This document shows, piece after piece, positions 33,020 through 44,568 of a DNA stretch of 64,000 nucleotides. Location of the stretch: positions 806,001 to 870,000 of the forward strand of contig NC_035792.1 in the NCBI RefSeq assembly GCF_001653235.2, read 5' to 3'. Position 1 is the stretch's first letter, and every line of letters starts with the position of its first letter. The translations under genes were made by a program, and so were the position numbers. Below the pieces are notes generated by a model, which saw nothing but the letters and a program-made list of their open reading frames with translations, was not told the DNA's origin and did not search any database. This DNA comes from Pochonia chlamydosporia 170. Its lineage: Eukaryota; Ascomycota; Sordariomycetes; Hypocreales; Clavicipitaceae.

Positions 33020-33283
33020 GGCGGATTGTGGTCGCTGGCCAAGTGTTAGATGTTCTCTGAGGCTTCAGATACGTGTTGTTGTCGGTTATTTATAACCACA
33101 GCTGTGAGGAAGTTGAACGACATGTGATATCTACGGTCTAATGACTGTTCGCAGATCCCGCGGCTCAAATATAAAGATATGATAATAAAAGTCTACAAGT
33201 TTAAGTCAACCGAGACGTGATTTACCATCCGTCGAGCTTTCCAAGTTTCGCACTTCACCATCAGGGACGCCGCCACATTCCCG

Positions 33284-35788
33284 TTAGAACATGGATGTTG
33301 AGCTCATATCAGAAAATATATGATCCCACGGAAACCCATCAAGGTCCATCAAACCTCCTAGACTCTGCAATAGTGGATCGTAATAATCCGATACCTGTCC
33401 TTCTGCGTCATCCAGGCCACGCTCCGATACACTCACAGCCGCTCCCTCGCGCGGTTGCATTCTGAAATCACTCCCAGCGGCCGAAAGGGAATGCGATTGA
33501 CACAACGGCGGCTCGGACGCCTGTGGTAGTGGTGCCCCCATCATTGTTGCAATTGGTGTTGCTGAATATGTGGCCTCCAGAGACTTTCCCGTGGCCAGCT
33601 GTTCCTTTTGCTCGTTACAATGCTTCGCAAGGATCTGCATCAGTGACTTGTGGAGATTCTCTGCTGCGAGTGACTGCTCTCTTGCTGCATCGATAATACG
33701 CAGAGCTTCGGTCGTTTGTTCACCATAACGTGACCCGTCTTGCTTCAACCTTCCATTCACGCAATCATCTAGCAGCAGCACAATGGCAGCCATGAACACG
33801 CCGTGAAGAAGGCCAGAGAACCTCCGGCGTACATGGACGAAAGGATGCTCCGAGTTCTCGAGTTGCTGTTCCCCACGTATTATCTGATTTGCTGACTCAA
33901 GACACATGCTTCGAGATGAAGCGTACGATCGGTCATCCTTTGGCTTGGATGTAAGATAACTAAGATGCAGTTTACATCGTTGAGTATGCATAATGGAATT
34001 GATCATGTAGGCCTGAACGAATGCGACGCTTGATGATGAGTCTGAACCGAGCCCATAGCTTTCCATGCAGAAGAAAGACGGCATGTCGTGGATCATCTCT
34101 TCCAGTTGAGCATTCATATACATCACATCAATGTCTCTGTGTAGAGGCGAGCCCTCAACTTGGTGGTGCTGCTGGTCAACATAACTGCGGGAGATCTCAG
34201 CCAGTCGGATTCTTTGAAGGAAGTACGACATCTCGGTGAGCTGAGTTGTAGGGAGGTCAATATTGAGCCCGCAATCGATCAAGTCGACGTCGTTGATATT
34301 TCGCGGCTTTCTGACACTCATATGAAGCGGGTTAACTTGGTAGATGCCCTCTCCGGCGCGACCATATCTCGCAGCTAGGAACCTGGAAAGCCGTCAATTC
34401 ATGTCAGACTTCTCCGTCTGTCAGTTGTTCACGTTGGTAGGAAGACAGAAGAGGACATACCAATCAGTAGCAGCCAGGTACCACCATGCCCTTCGACCCA
34501 TCTCAACCCGTACCGTATTCGGAGCCGGTGTATTCAAATCGTAGTCGGTGCGATGGAGGCCCATCTCACGACTCAGCAATAGCCCCGTAGAGATCAAGGA
34601 GCGATATCGTAACGAGACACCCTCCAGGTTGCAAACCAGAAAAGACAGGATGATGATCCCTTGGATTGCCTCCAGCGAGAGCGGCGGACCACCCCTGCCG
34701 CTATTGAGTACATCGTATGCCAACTTAGCCCAGAGGGATGTCTGTTCATTGGCTTGGGTTGACGATGCGAACAGACTATTTTCGGTGCTTACTTCGTCGC
34801 CGAGCCCCCAAACGTGCGTCGCGTTGGCAATAATGCTCAACAGTAAGACAAGGTGGCCTGGTTCAACGTGCTCCTGGTTATCAAGCTGTCGGTATACTTC
34901 TTCAACTATGCCCGGTAGCGAAGGATGATGCACTACATGATGGATGTAGCTGACGCTGGTGATAAATTTGTCCAGGAGAACTCTAGCCTCATCATATGGC
35001 GGGAGCATCACGCACTGCGGCGTATAGCTGTGTGTCTTGGGAATAGCCCTTACGCGTTTAACATTTACCATAAATTCATCAACTCGGATAGCTTCCTATG
35101 CTTCAGCATTAGCAGCGAGCTTTAATGAACGACGCAAGTGCTGTCAGTCCCCAGACACCTTTCCACATCTAGGGGGCGATATGATGTAGATGCAACATAC
35201 ATAAGAGACTTGACCCATGGATACCCGTTCAAGATGAGCTACCACATCACTTATCTGACCAAGGTCAGACGCATCCGCATCTGAATGTTGCGAGGCAAAG
35301 CCGGTAGGTGAGGTAGATGTCGACGTCGACGTCGGCAGCGAGGCGCAATTTTCATTCCTGCAACTGGGGACTGTGTTGGTTTGGTTTGCAACACGCCTCT
35401 CCAGGTCCTTTGCCAGTTCCTTCAGAGTTCTTATCTCTGCCAGCAAGCTCTCCTGGTCTGCAGCAGTACCAGCAGGCGTCGGAATCTGTTGCGAAGGAGA
35501 CTCCCTGGGCGGAACATCAGAAACTGCTTGGACTTGTCGCCGTCGCTGCTGCCGACACTGCTCCTCGCCATCTGGAGGTTCGAAAATACACGTTTTCCCA
35601 CGAGAGACGCAGTTGGTGCAAGGTAATGGTCTATCGCATCGGAGCTTGCGCGACCGGCAAAAGTCGCACGAATAGTGCCCTTTTCTATGGGAGCGTGTGC
35701 CGCCGCGAGGTGCTGGCATGATCAGTTGGGGATCTAGAGTCGGATCTAGACACAATTGTATGTAGTTTAGAGGTGACTGAGGAATCAT
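33284..35788 (-). CDS. Zn2Cys6 transcription factor (Fungal_trans type)
   Basis: Three exons: 35788-35201, 35095-34461 and 34382-33284, with introns of 105 and 78 bp, giving 773 aa. The zinc cluster lies at residues 41-67: CDFCRSRKLRCDRPLPC with further Cys at 60 and 67 (C-x2-C-x6-C-x5-C-x2-C-x6-C). A short coiled coil follows (LLAEIRTLKELAKDLERRV), the usual dimerisation element. The central regulatory domain begins at about 230 (VLLDKFITSVSYIHHVVHHPS) and includes the GLHRTDYD/RRAWWYLAATDW core, the latter completed across intron 2. The C-terminus is Ser/Gly-rich. An alternative start is the Met of MPAPRGG, 23 residues in. The MFS genes on both sides are candidate targets, since such factors often control adjacent transporters; no binding site was identified. 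Confidence 0.93.
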
Positions 35789-36568
35789 ACGCAGGGGTCG
35801 TGCATGGTTGTTCGTAGATTCCTTGCAGTCGCCTCTCTACTACGCTTCATGGTCGTTGTTCGTCAGTTCCTGCTGGGTATGTTGCAGGAAGACGGAAGAA
35901 TGTAGATGCGATATGAATCCGCGTGAAATGCGGTGCCAAGGAATGGGTTACTAGTTTTGTAATACGCCGAGTTTCCAGAATTGGATTCCAAACACATTAA
36001 ACTGATATTTAACGGCGGGCATGAACACTTGGATGTACGCGCCGTCAGCAGGTAGCTGCTCTCGTTCTTTGGCTGTGCTCTGCGTACGGATTACGTTATC
36101 CTTGTTTTTCATATCATACGTTGTTGTGCCATCATTCAACTTTGCTCTGTATTGACTGTGTCGTGTTTCAATGTTTGCCATATCGGACATTGGGCTCGGA
36201 GAGATCGGCGGCTTCGGATATGTATGTCAGCCCACACAGCGCCAATAAAGTGCATACTTTATGAACCATACGATTATAAAATTACCAGGTACAAGGACGG
36301 GGTTGCAACTGCAAAGAGCTTGCCTAAATTCCAACATTCTTGGCCTTACGCATAGACACGGTACATTACACAGTTGCCAACCCCTCAGCATCAAACATAA
36401 CTTCTCTACAGTGTGAGTCGCCCATTAATTTGCACAAACAAACGCACTCAGAGTATGCTACTCTATATATCTTGCTAAATCGGCGCTCATTCTCTACAGT
36501 ACTTGTTATATAAAGTGGCGTATTAGTCCGTAAGTTGCGTAATGCAACTCCAAACATATTCCAATAAC
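35789..36568. other. Intergenic region between the Zn2Cys6 factor and the DHA1 transporter
   Basis: The promoter of the Zn2Cys6 factor and the 3' flank of the transporter. A 79-codon frame on the minus strand (36190-35951) looks coding-like in composition but matches nothing I recognise and has no partner exon, so it is not called. No RNA gene was seen. Confidence 0.45.
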
Positions 36569-38222
36569 TCAAAACTCAATCTTGAACCGCTTCGTCTCCC
36601 GAATTCTTTGACCATACACGTAAAAGAAGAACGGTAGAGGTACAAAAGCAACAGCAATGAAGCCGAGAAGCGATGTCCCCCAACCAACTCCAAGCCTGTC
36701 GTACATGGCAGGGCCGGCGAGCGGCAGAAACGCCGCACACAGACAGCGAAAAATAGTATTCGACGCAGTCACAGAAGCAGCATAAACGGTATAAGCGTCG
36801 ACAAGATACAGCGTGGTTGCCATCTACGTATGTCAGTACTGGATTATTGTGTAGCGGAACAAGCGAAACTTACGTATGTAATAATCATGCCAGCGCCTAG
36901 GAATCCTGTTCCAATGATGGGCAAAATCCAGTGTAGCCTTTTCTCCGCCGTCCAGCCATACCAAAATAACCCAATGGGTATCAAAATCCCACCGATCAGA
37001 ATGGTAGGAAGCCGATATTCTGGCTTGACCGCACCACCGTGTTTCTCGGCCAAGTAAGCAGACAACTTATCTGACACAGCGCCACAGAAAAAGACGCCAA
37101 AGAAGGAGCCTATTCCCATTCCAAGGGTCGCCAGACCAGATGGGCCGCTCCCAAAGCCGTACTGAATGCCAAAGACTCGAGGGAAGGTCGTGAAGCATAG
37201 GTACAAGTAACTGTACACTGTCGCTGTGTACAATGACAGTAAAAATACAATAGGCAACAGAAGCATCTTCAACGGGCGAAAGATGGAGAAACTAAAGAGC
37301 TCGCGCGCTGTTTTACCAGTATCAAGCGCTGAGCGAAGCTTCATATTGCCCGTTTGCCGTCGCAGCCGTTCCGTCTTTCGCTCGAGCAACACAAAGGGAT
37401 ATGACTCTCGCATGAACAGGACCACCACAATAGCAAGAGGCGACATGGTAATGGCCATCAGCCAGAATGCCCAGCGCCAGCCTGCCGCAGGAGTCAGGTA
37501 ACCGCCCGCAATGGGCCCGAGGGAAGGTCCTAGGACGGCGCCGATGACATACGCTCCCATGGCTCCCGCGCGTTTCTCGTGAGGTACCATGTCGGCGATG
37601 GAACCTGTGCCTAGTGTTATTGGACATGAACCGGCGATGCCGGCGAGTAATCGGAAAACGATCAGTAATTCGAGGCTGTTCGCTACAGCGCAAGCGATAT
37701 TGAAGATGATGAATAGGACGATGGAGACCTTGTACAGGATGGCGCGGCCGTACATTTCAGATAGAGGAGCGATGATTATCGGACCACATACGTATCCCAA
37801 TAGGTAAACTGTTGTCACGAATGCCAAAAGCGTCTCGCTGGTGGATTTGAAGTGTAGCATGATATCTTCTGCGGCCGCGGAACTAATTGTCGAGCCGATT
37901 GGTCTGCATGTTGGAAAGGAGAGTCTCAAGTTAGCATCATTTTACTTTCGTTTCCGTTTGTGGGACAGAGTATACTTTGGGGGGCGTACGAAAAGAGTGT
38001 CATCAACGTCACCATACCAATGGCAGCTGCCTTTTTGCTTGAGGACCAGTTCATAGGATTATCCTGGTCGTTCGGTCCATCAAAGTCCACGATATCCGGG
38101 TCGGGGGCTATACTAGTGGACTTTTGTGCCTCAGCTGTGCGTTCAACATCGGCGGTGCCAAGATCCTGTTGAACCGGTAATGTTGCGCCGGAGGCTTGCG
38201 ATGCCGTTCCCTCAGAAGTCAT
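36569..38222 (-). CDS. MFS drug:H+ antiporter-1 type transporter
   Basis: Three exons: 38222-37990, 37903-36874 and 36823-36569, with introns of 86 and 50 bp, giving 505 aa. The first splice uses a GTACGC donor, chosen because it alone keeps frame and rebuilds TLFSPIGSTISS at TM1. The N-terminus of about 65 residues is polar (NPMNWSSSKK before TM1, typical of the family). Motif A is GPIIIAPLSEMYGRAILYK. The TM4/5 region reads RLLAGIAGSCPITLGTGSIAD, and the antiporter motif near TM5 is GAYVIGAVLGPSLGPIAGGY. Twelve membrane segments are expected, at the plasma membrane. Members export azoles, mycotoxins and polyamines; the substrate cannot be told here. It lies on the same strand as, and downstream in the array from, the Zn2Cys6 gene. 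Confidence 0.93.
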
Positions 38223-39778
38223 GGCGAAGCAAGTTTAGGCTATCAGGTTGATTGTTAGACTTGTAGGAAGTAGTAACTCTTCAATAGACGGAAGACTGGC
38301 GGCTGTTAGCACACGGGCCGGTGTATTTGAGCTTGTCGTGGAGTACTCTCAAAGTAACCTTCTTGATCATAGAGTCGGATACAAGGACGCTCTTTTAACA
38401 GCAGGCATGTCGGATCATATAATTCCTTTTAACTAGATTCGACGAAAGCAAGCAAATACTGGCAAATTGTGGTTGATGCCTCCGCGGAGCAGTCCCTGCG
38501 GTTTCCATGGCAGAGAATGAAGGCCAGGTGGCGAGTAAACTTCCCAGACTACTTGCAATACTTGCAACTGCTGCTATCATATTACAGTAGAGCATGTCTG
38601 GCTTACACTTCTTAGTCGACATAGTCATCCATATCGCTCGGGTCAAGCTTTACCTTGACCAGGGTGTGACTCGCGATTTGCAGTCATCAAGGAGGGACTA
38701 GTCTGCTCCACGGGAATCCCGCGGCGATATCATTCCGCGGCGGAACGACCATTCTCGCGCCAAATTAATGTCTTATGTGCACATATGTCAAGCAATCGTC
38801 CAAAAACGCTTAAGACAGAGTGTATTTAGCGGAAGATCCTCTAGAGCATCCTTGTTGTAGCCCTGTGAGTTCGTCCTTAGGAGTGTATAGCTGAGGCGAC
38901 TAGCGACTTTCAGGTATTTGGGCTCATTTGCCTTTCTCGGTTGGGTTCAGTAAAAGAAATGGATCATCTCACGAACATGAATGAATCAACCCTTGCAAAA
39001 GGATTCTTTCATATCTTCGTTGGCCTTTGTGCGCCTAAATAACCCCTTTGCCACGAAACCAACGTACCATCCCCCTTTCCCAAAACCAACCTATTTTGCC
39101 TTTCTCGCATATCTACTGTCCCCATTCACTTCTTTGCAATCAAGATAGCTCCCAATAATCGTCGCCGTACATTTCACATGGTATTCATATTCACAGCCTT
39201 CGCCCTGTCAGATTTGCAATCTTTGACGAAGAGTTTGGGTGCGCCTCCAAAGACCAGGTCCCCAAACGAGATATACACGACAGTAGATCTAAGGAATACC
39301 ATGTGATGAAGATGTTCAATAAAATGACAAAATGGCAAGGTAAAGAATAAAAGCACAATCCATTCTTTTCCCATTGTGTAAGCACAAGGATGAAGATGGA
39401 TGACTAAGCATTGTACTCGGCCACTCAACGTCTATCCCAGCCACTTGCGCCACAACGCGCCAGGAACGCGCCCAACCTTGCGGAAGCTCCTCGAGCTCAA
39501 TCATCATCCTTTCAACTACGCCCTCCTCAAACCAAGCACCTTTGTTCCATCCAAATTGCCCAGGGGCACGCCTTTCCGACGAAAGACACAAAACTAAGGT
39601 CCTCCATCCGCTGCCTAGCTGGTCAATCCGTTTGTCTGCGCCTCCCAGCCGTTGCGCCAAATATAACCACCGCCCGTTTGCACCGCACCGTTGCGAAACT
39701 TTCAGTTCCGCCATTCGGCAAAGTCAGTCTTGCGCATCCAGTACCGTAACCCAAATAGACAGCACGCTTCGTCGCAAG
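38223..39778. promoter_or_regulatory. Divergent intergenic region between the MFS gene and the THO1-like gene
   Basis: Two genes start outward from this 1.56-kb region. No coding frame is convincing. The half next to the THO1-like gene is C/T-rich (39040-39130), as expected for the promoter and leader of a well-expressed gene. Short AT-rich patches occur near 38400-38450. Confidence 0.5.
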
Positions 39779-40571
39779 ATGACGGATTACAATGCGCTCA
39801 AGGTCCCGGAGCTGAAGGCCATGCTGGGCCAGAGAAAGCTCCTGCAGACTGGTAACAAGCAAGCCTTGATTTCGAGACTACAAGAGGATGACGCGAAGGA
39901 TGCGACTGGTGGTGAGGAGGCCAAGCCAGGTGAGTTGCATTGGCATCTTCTTTATGGCCTGCCAGCCAGAATGAGAGTAAAACCTTCCATCATGCCATAG
40001 GACTAACTGTTTGCCTGCAGACGCCTCCAAGGAAGATGAAATCACGTACAGCGATGACGAAGCCACGGCGTCCAAACCAGCCGCAGAGAAACCCGCCCCA
40101 GCTGCAACTGAATCAAAACCCGAAGAACCCGCCAAGGAAGAAGCTCCAGCGACCACAGATGCTGCCGCCGAAAAGACCGAGGCTGAACCCGCGCAGTCCT
40201 TCGCCATTGGTCTGGCATCCACTGCCGCCGACGATGAGGCTAAGAAGCGCGCAGAGCGGGCGAAGAGATTCGGTATTGAGGAAGACGACGATGCAGTGAG
40301 GCGCGCAGACCGTGCGAAACGCTTCGGTCTGGATCAGACGGAACTGGCATCAAGTCTCGACTCTGCACTCCCTGAGCGGCCACGAAAGCGCGGTCGTGGT
40401 CGCGAAGCCGACAATAGTCGCCCCGGAAAGCGACAGAGTCTTGATCGGAGGGGTCGCCATGGCAGGGGACCTCGCCAGGGAGGTAACAAGGAGCGCGGCG
40501 GAACCATTTTGGACGATGCCGGGGAGAGGGCAAAGGCCGAGAAGAGAGCCGCCAGATTTGCCGCTGCTTAA
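39779..40571 (+). CDS. SAP-domain RNP protein, THO1/SARNP (CIP29)-like
   Basis: Two exons: 39779-39929 and 40021-40571, with a 91-bp intron (GTGAGT..CTGCAG), giving 233 aa. The N-terminal SAP motif (about 4-38: YNALKVPELKAMLGQRKL ... KQALISRLQ) binds nucleic acid. An acidic Ala/Pro/Glu-rich linker follows. The C-terminal Tho1/MOS11 region has tandem RAKRFG units (KKRAERAKRFGIEEDDDA, RRADRAKRFGLDQ) and an RG-rich basic tail (RKRGRGRE, RRGRHGRGPRQGG). Yeast Tho1 and human SARNP act in co-transcriptional mRNP assembly and export in the nucleus. Length and order match the family. The gene is complete and probably housekeeping. Confidence 0.94.
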
Positions 40572-43479
40572 GCTTCAAGCATGTTCAAGACAGACTTAAG
40601 AGAGGAAATACTACAAAGCTTGAATTCGGGTTAGATAAGACTGGCTACTATGTACAACTAGCAATGGGGAAATGACACAATCGGGGACATGGCGTTGAAG
40701 GGGCTGGGAGGGTTGAAGCTCACTGACGAGTTAATGCTCAGATCGGGAATTAAAAATGACCAAGATTTTCAGACTTTCATCGAATACAGTAAAGTCACAT
40801 TGTTCATACTGTCGTGGTACAAATATGCAAGTGATGTGACGGTGTTCATCACAGTGATCCAGACGCACCTCGGGATTCTGGCCATTCTTGTGATCCTTGC
40901 TGTTTCCTGAACGACGTCCTTATTAAATGTTTATAGCTGAAACGGGCCACCTCCGCATTATCAGCTAACGCTACGAAACTCAATCTATTATGACGCGCAA
41001 TGTCCCGTCCCGCTCCTGGCCAAGGACCGCGTTCGACCGGCCGGCGAGACAAGTCCGGTCAGAAATTGATTAAGAGGTTGCCGAGAATGGTGGCGACCGC
41101 AGAGAAGCCTATAATATTAGATGCGGTATTATGGTTCTCAATGTAACTCCCCACGTTGCATTCCAGCCTTTCTGCCCAATGCTTCGACGAATTACACAAG
41201 TTTCAGGGATGAAATTTCCGGTCTGTACGAGGTTGCATTGGCTTCTCATTAAACTCCTTTATGCAGGTCGTGTGAGCATCACAGAGAGCGAAGAGCTTTG
41301 GAAGATCACAACCAAGTGCCGGACGAGATCCTTGATTCCATCGCAATACCTTTGCGGCTTTCAACATAGCCACGGTCAACCAGAGGCGTACTTGTATGTC
41401 GTCATCCTCGGACCCGTCATCTTTCCCTTGTCTCAGTCTATCGCAATGTTCAGGTCAGCTGCTCACTTATCGCCAAGAGGCAGCGGGACTTCTGTCAGCA
41501 CGGCTACGGCCGTCGCTCCACTAGGAAGGGTATGACTTGGTTAGCGCCCGTGTGATCAAGGGGAGAAAGAGATTTCCGTATTAGTCGATGAAGCCCCTGG
41601 TCCTGACTGAGTTGCGATACAGCAACCCCTTCTCGCCAAGCCTGTTTATACAGGTTGCCTCTGCAACCGTCTTCAAAACAAGAGGGTTTTTTGGTGACTT
41701 GCCGAATTCATCACAAACAGGGCTGCTAAACAAGATGTCCCTGCTATCAATCTGGAGTTGAACAGATGGCCTTCGTGGAATGCCTTTCCTTGCTCTGCAT
41801 CCAGGGGTGGTGAGATAGCCGCCAAGATGGAGTGGTGGCGTGTGATGAACAACGCAACCCACCAGCCAACTGGCCTTTCATGCTTACAAGGTGTTGCGAA
41901 AGTGTATTTGACGACATATGGTGGAATACGCAGTACGGATATGAAGATACTCAATTTGTCAACAGATGCAGTGCGAGTTTGTCCAAGCCTGGCTAGCACT
42001 GGTAGCTACGAATTAAGCGGGCAAAATGTCAGAGCCCGGGGCCTATCCCGCCTCTATGTCGCTGCCCAGGTGACCTATTTCTTTGGTCCTGTGTCAGTCC
42101 TGTCTGGATCATTCCATCGTCGCGACGTGCTTCCCATTTACTTACTGGGAGGCGCAGCTGGTCGTAAGATTGGTCTGTAAGCAGAAGCGCTTGTCTCGCG
42201 AGCGTCTGGCGCCAAGAATCCTGATCCAACAACAGACAGCAATGAGTGCGGCATCTACCCAAAGCGCCGGTAGCATCCAAGAAGGACAGATGACCAATTA
42301 GTTTCTCTAGTTGACCACTCCATCGAGCACGTGAAGACTTATGGATGTGAGGAACGACAAACAAGTCTCTGGCCGGATACCATTTAGGTGCTCCATGCCA
42401 GAATAGCAAGGTCGACTTGTTAGAAACGTTCAAATTCTTAGCCAATAAGATCAGCATGATCCTTGTTTCGCCGTCATGAACCCTGGTCCCTACCATGCCT
42501 TGACTTACGATTGGAGAAGACCTGGTGGGCGAAGGATGGGGACGCTTGGCGGGTTTCTCGCATTGTTGCAACATCAAGATGAATATCGCTGCCTCAGAAT
42601 TATCTGGCTAGATTTCTTCGTTGGTCTGCCGACAACAATGTGAGGCGAGCCGCGAATGCACTGTCATCATAATGTACTGAGTACTTGGATCGCCAACATG
42701 AGATGCGGTGATCCGCACAGGCCAACCATGAGTGACATTCCCTGGTTAATTGACAGGGTTTGCATAAACCAGCCACAACGACGGTGAGTCCCTTGAAAAA
42801 CTTGAAAACACATTCCGGGCTCCAGCCACAAGTTGTATGCCACGTCAGAGCCGCAACTTGGTTCATATTTGTGGCGAAGCGGAAGCAAAGCGACCAAAAT
42901 CGCCTCGCTTCTGCAGGCTGCCTCTTGGGCTTCGCTTGCCACTTGGAATAAACGCCAACTGGAGTCCCAGAACATGCACGTCTCGCAGGAAGATCCACGG
43001 AAGAAAACCCTTCCTGGTGTCGTTGGCGTGCATGCTCCGTACGCATGAATCAATCGCCACTTTACCACCTGCATCTTTCAGCTTGGTCGGCCCTGAGGAG
43101 CAACAACAGATGGTTCGCATTGCCATGGCCATGGCCTCACCGGCGAATATGTCCGTGTCGAATGCTAACGTATTCTATTTTCGGTATATCAACACGGCTC
43201 TCAAAGATGCCGACAGGAGTCTCGGCAGATGCCAGCATGACAGGCTGACTCACACTGAGGCTGCGATGATGGCTAGCAAGCTCATCACGAGCAGGTTTGA
43301 AGAATGAACGAGGCCATCGGGATGTCTTGGGACAGTGAACGCGCGCGTCGTGGCCTCACCACATATGTTTCGGTGGCCACAAGTTTCAATAGTCTCTTGT
43401 CATCCAGGTACTGTCAGAAAGCCTCATGTCAGACGGGAACTCAAGGAGACGTATGGACAGAAACATCCTTTCATTGATA

Positions 43480-43496
43480 CAAGGCGAGACATGCAC
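43480..43496 (+). repeat. 17-bp direct repeat, copy 1
   Basis: CAAGGCGAGACATGCAC here is identical to 44552-44568, about 1.07 kb downstream in the same orientation. The flanks differ. It is far longer than expected by chance in 6 kb, so it may be a remnant of duplication or a regulatory word. Confidence 0.7.
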
Positions 43497-44240
43497 CGGC
43501 ACGAGCCTGTGGAGGTGGAGCAAAAAGTGGTGCAAAAGTGGTGCTTTCAATCAAGGAGGAGCGGGTGGGAGAAGCTGGAGTCAAGGCAGGCGTGAGTGAC
43601 TCGGGACATGCTGGGGTATGGACTCTCATTGGCAGAAAATGAACAGCCACACCACCAATCAACAAGCTCAAAACCTGGACCGGGTCCTGGGTTGGCTGAT
43701 CATGAGCAATATTGAGCGAATGAGCATTGTGCAAAGTATTCACCAGGACAGGAAGGAACATGCTGCAGTTGTAGCCAAGGCAGTACCAGGCCACGCAGCA
43801 GGGAAAGAGCAAATGGCGCTTGAGATATGTGAGACCTTCCAGAAAGTCATATCCGAGTACGGGGTTGTTGTTGGGGCGCTTTTGGCCACAAAATACGACA
43901 GACGACGGGAAAGGCACCAAAGATAGACAACCTCCTGAGCGTCTAACTCCGTCAACATGTGCGTACAACTGGTCGTCTGTTGCATAATGCATTGCTTCAT
44001 AAGCACGGCTTTGATGGTCCGATTATTGATTACGCAGATCAGAAGGCCTCACGACCTCAAGAGAACAACAATTGGCTAGAATTGTGAGTAAATGTCGGTT
44101 CAGGAGTCGGGATGGTCTCCTCTGAGCTCCCAGAGCATGCCACGGAGTGATAGCAGGAAATAACAAGTAACAGCCAAGGAATTCGTGGCACATCATACCT
44201 TTCCGCCGCTCCCCTCATTTCCTACGATGTGGGAAATGTG

Positions 44241-44250
44241 TACTCCGTAC
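44241..44250. repeat. TACTCCGTAC intergenic decamer, copy 1
   Basis: An exact decamer found again as its reverse complement at 59680-59689 and 60786-60795. All three copies are in gene-free DNA. Confidence 0.75.
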
Positions 44251-44551
44251 GAGGCCCGATTGATCACCCTTGACAGAACAATGAATATGCTGAGACAGAT
44301 CTTAGGCTTTGGACATTCCCATGATTTCATATTGCATCAAATTGTGGTCACGAGGAAGCTTGCTGGAATCTCATCGCCAATAATTCTACTTGTACGCCGC
44401 GGCACATGATACTTGTCTGGGGCTTTCATATGAAGGCTATAGGCATGGGCCTTGAAGACGCCTTGTCTGCTGTAGACACAAAATGTGTATGGTTTGGCCG
44501 CCACCAATGGCTTGTGGCGCCGATGTTCGCGACGCAAAGAGGATTGGCGTT

Positions 44552-44568
44552 CAAGGCGAGACATGCAC
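44552..44568 (+). repeat. 17-bp direct repeat, copy 2
   Basis: Identical to the 17-mer at 43480-43496, same orientation. Confidence 0.7.

Noticed and set aside
35951..36190. 79-codon minus-strand frame between the Zn2Cys6 and DHA1 genes
   Set aside because: Coding-like composition, but no recognised motif, no partner exon and no conserved neighbour context.
42029..42577. 182-codon minus-strand frame in the gene-free interval
   Set aside because: No motif, atypical composition (Arg/Ser/His-rich as in non-coding frames) and no splice or family support.
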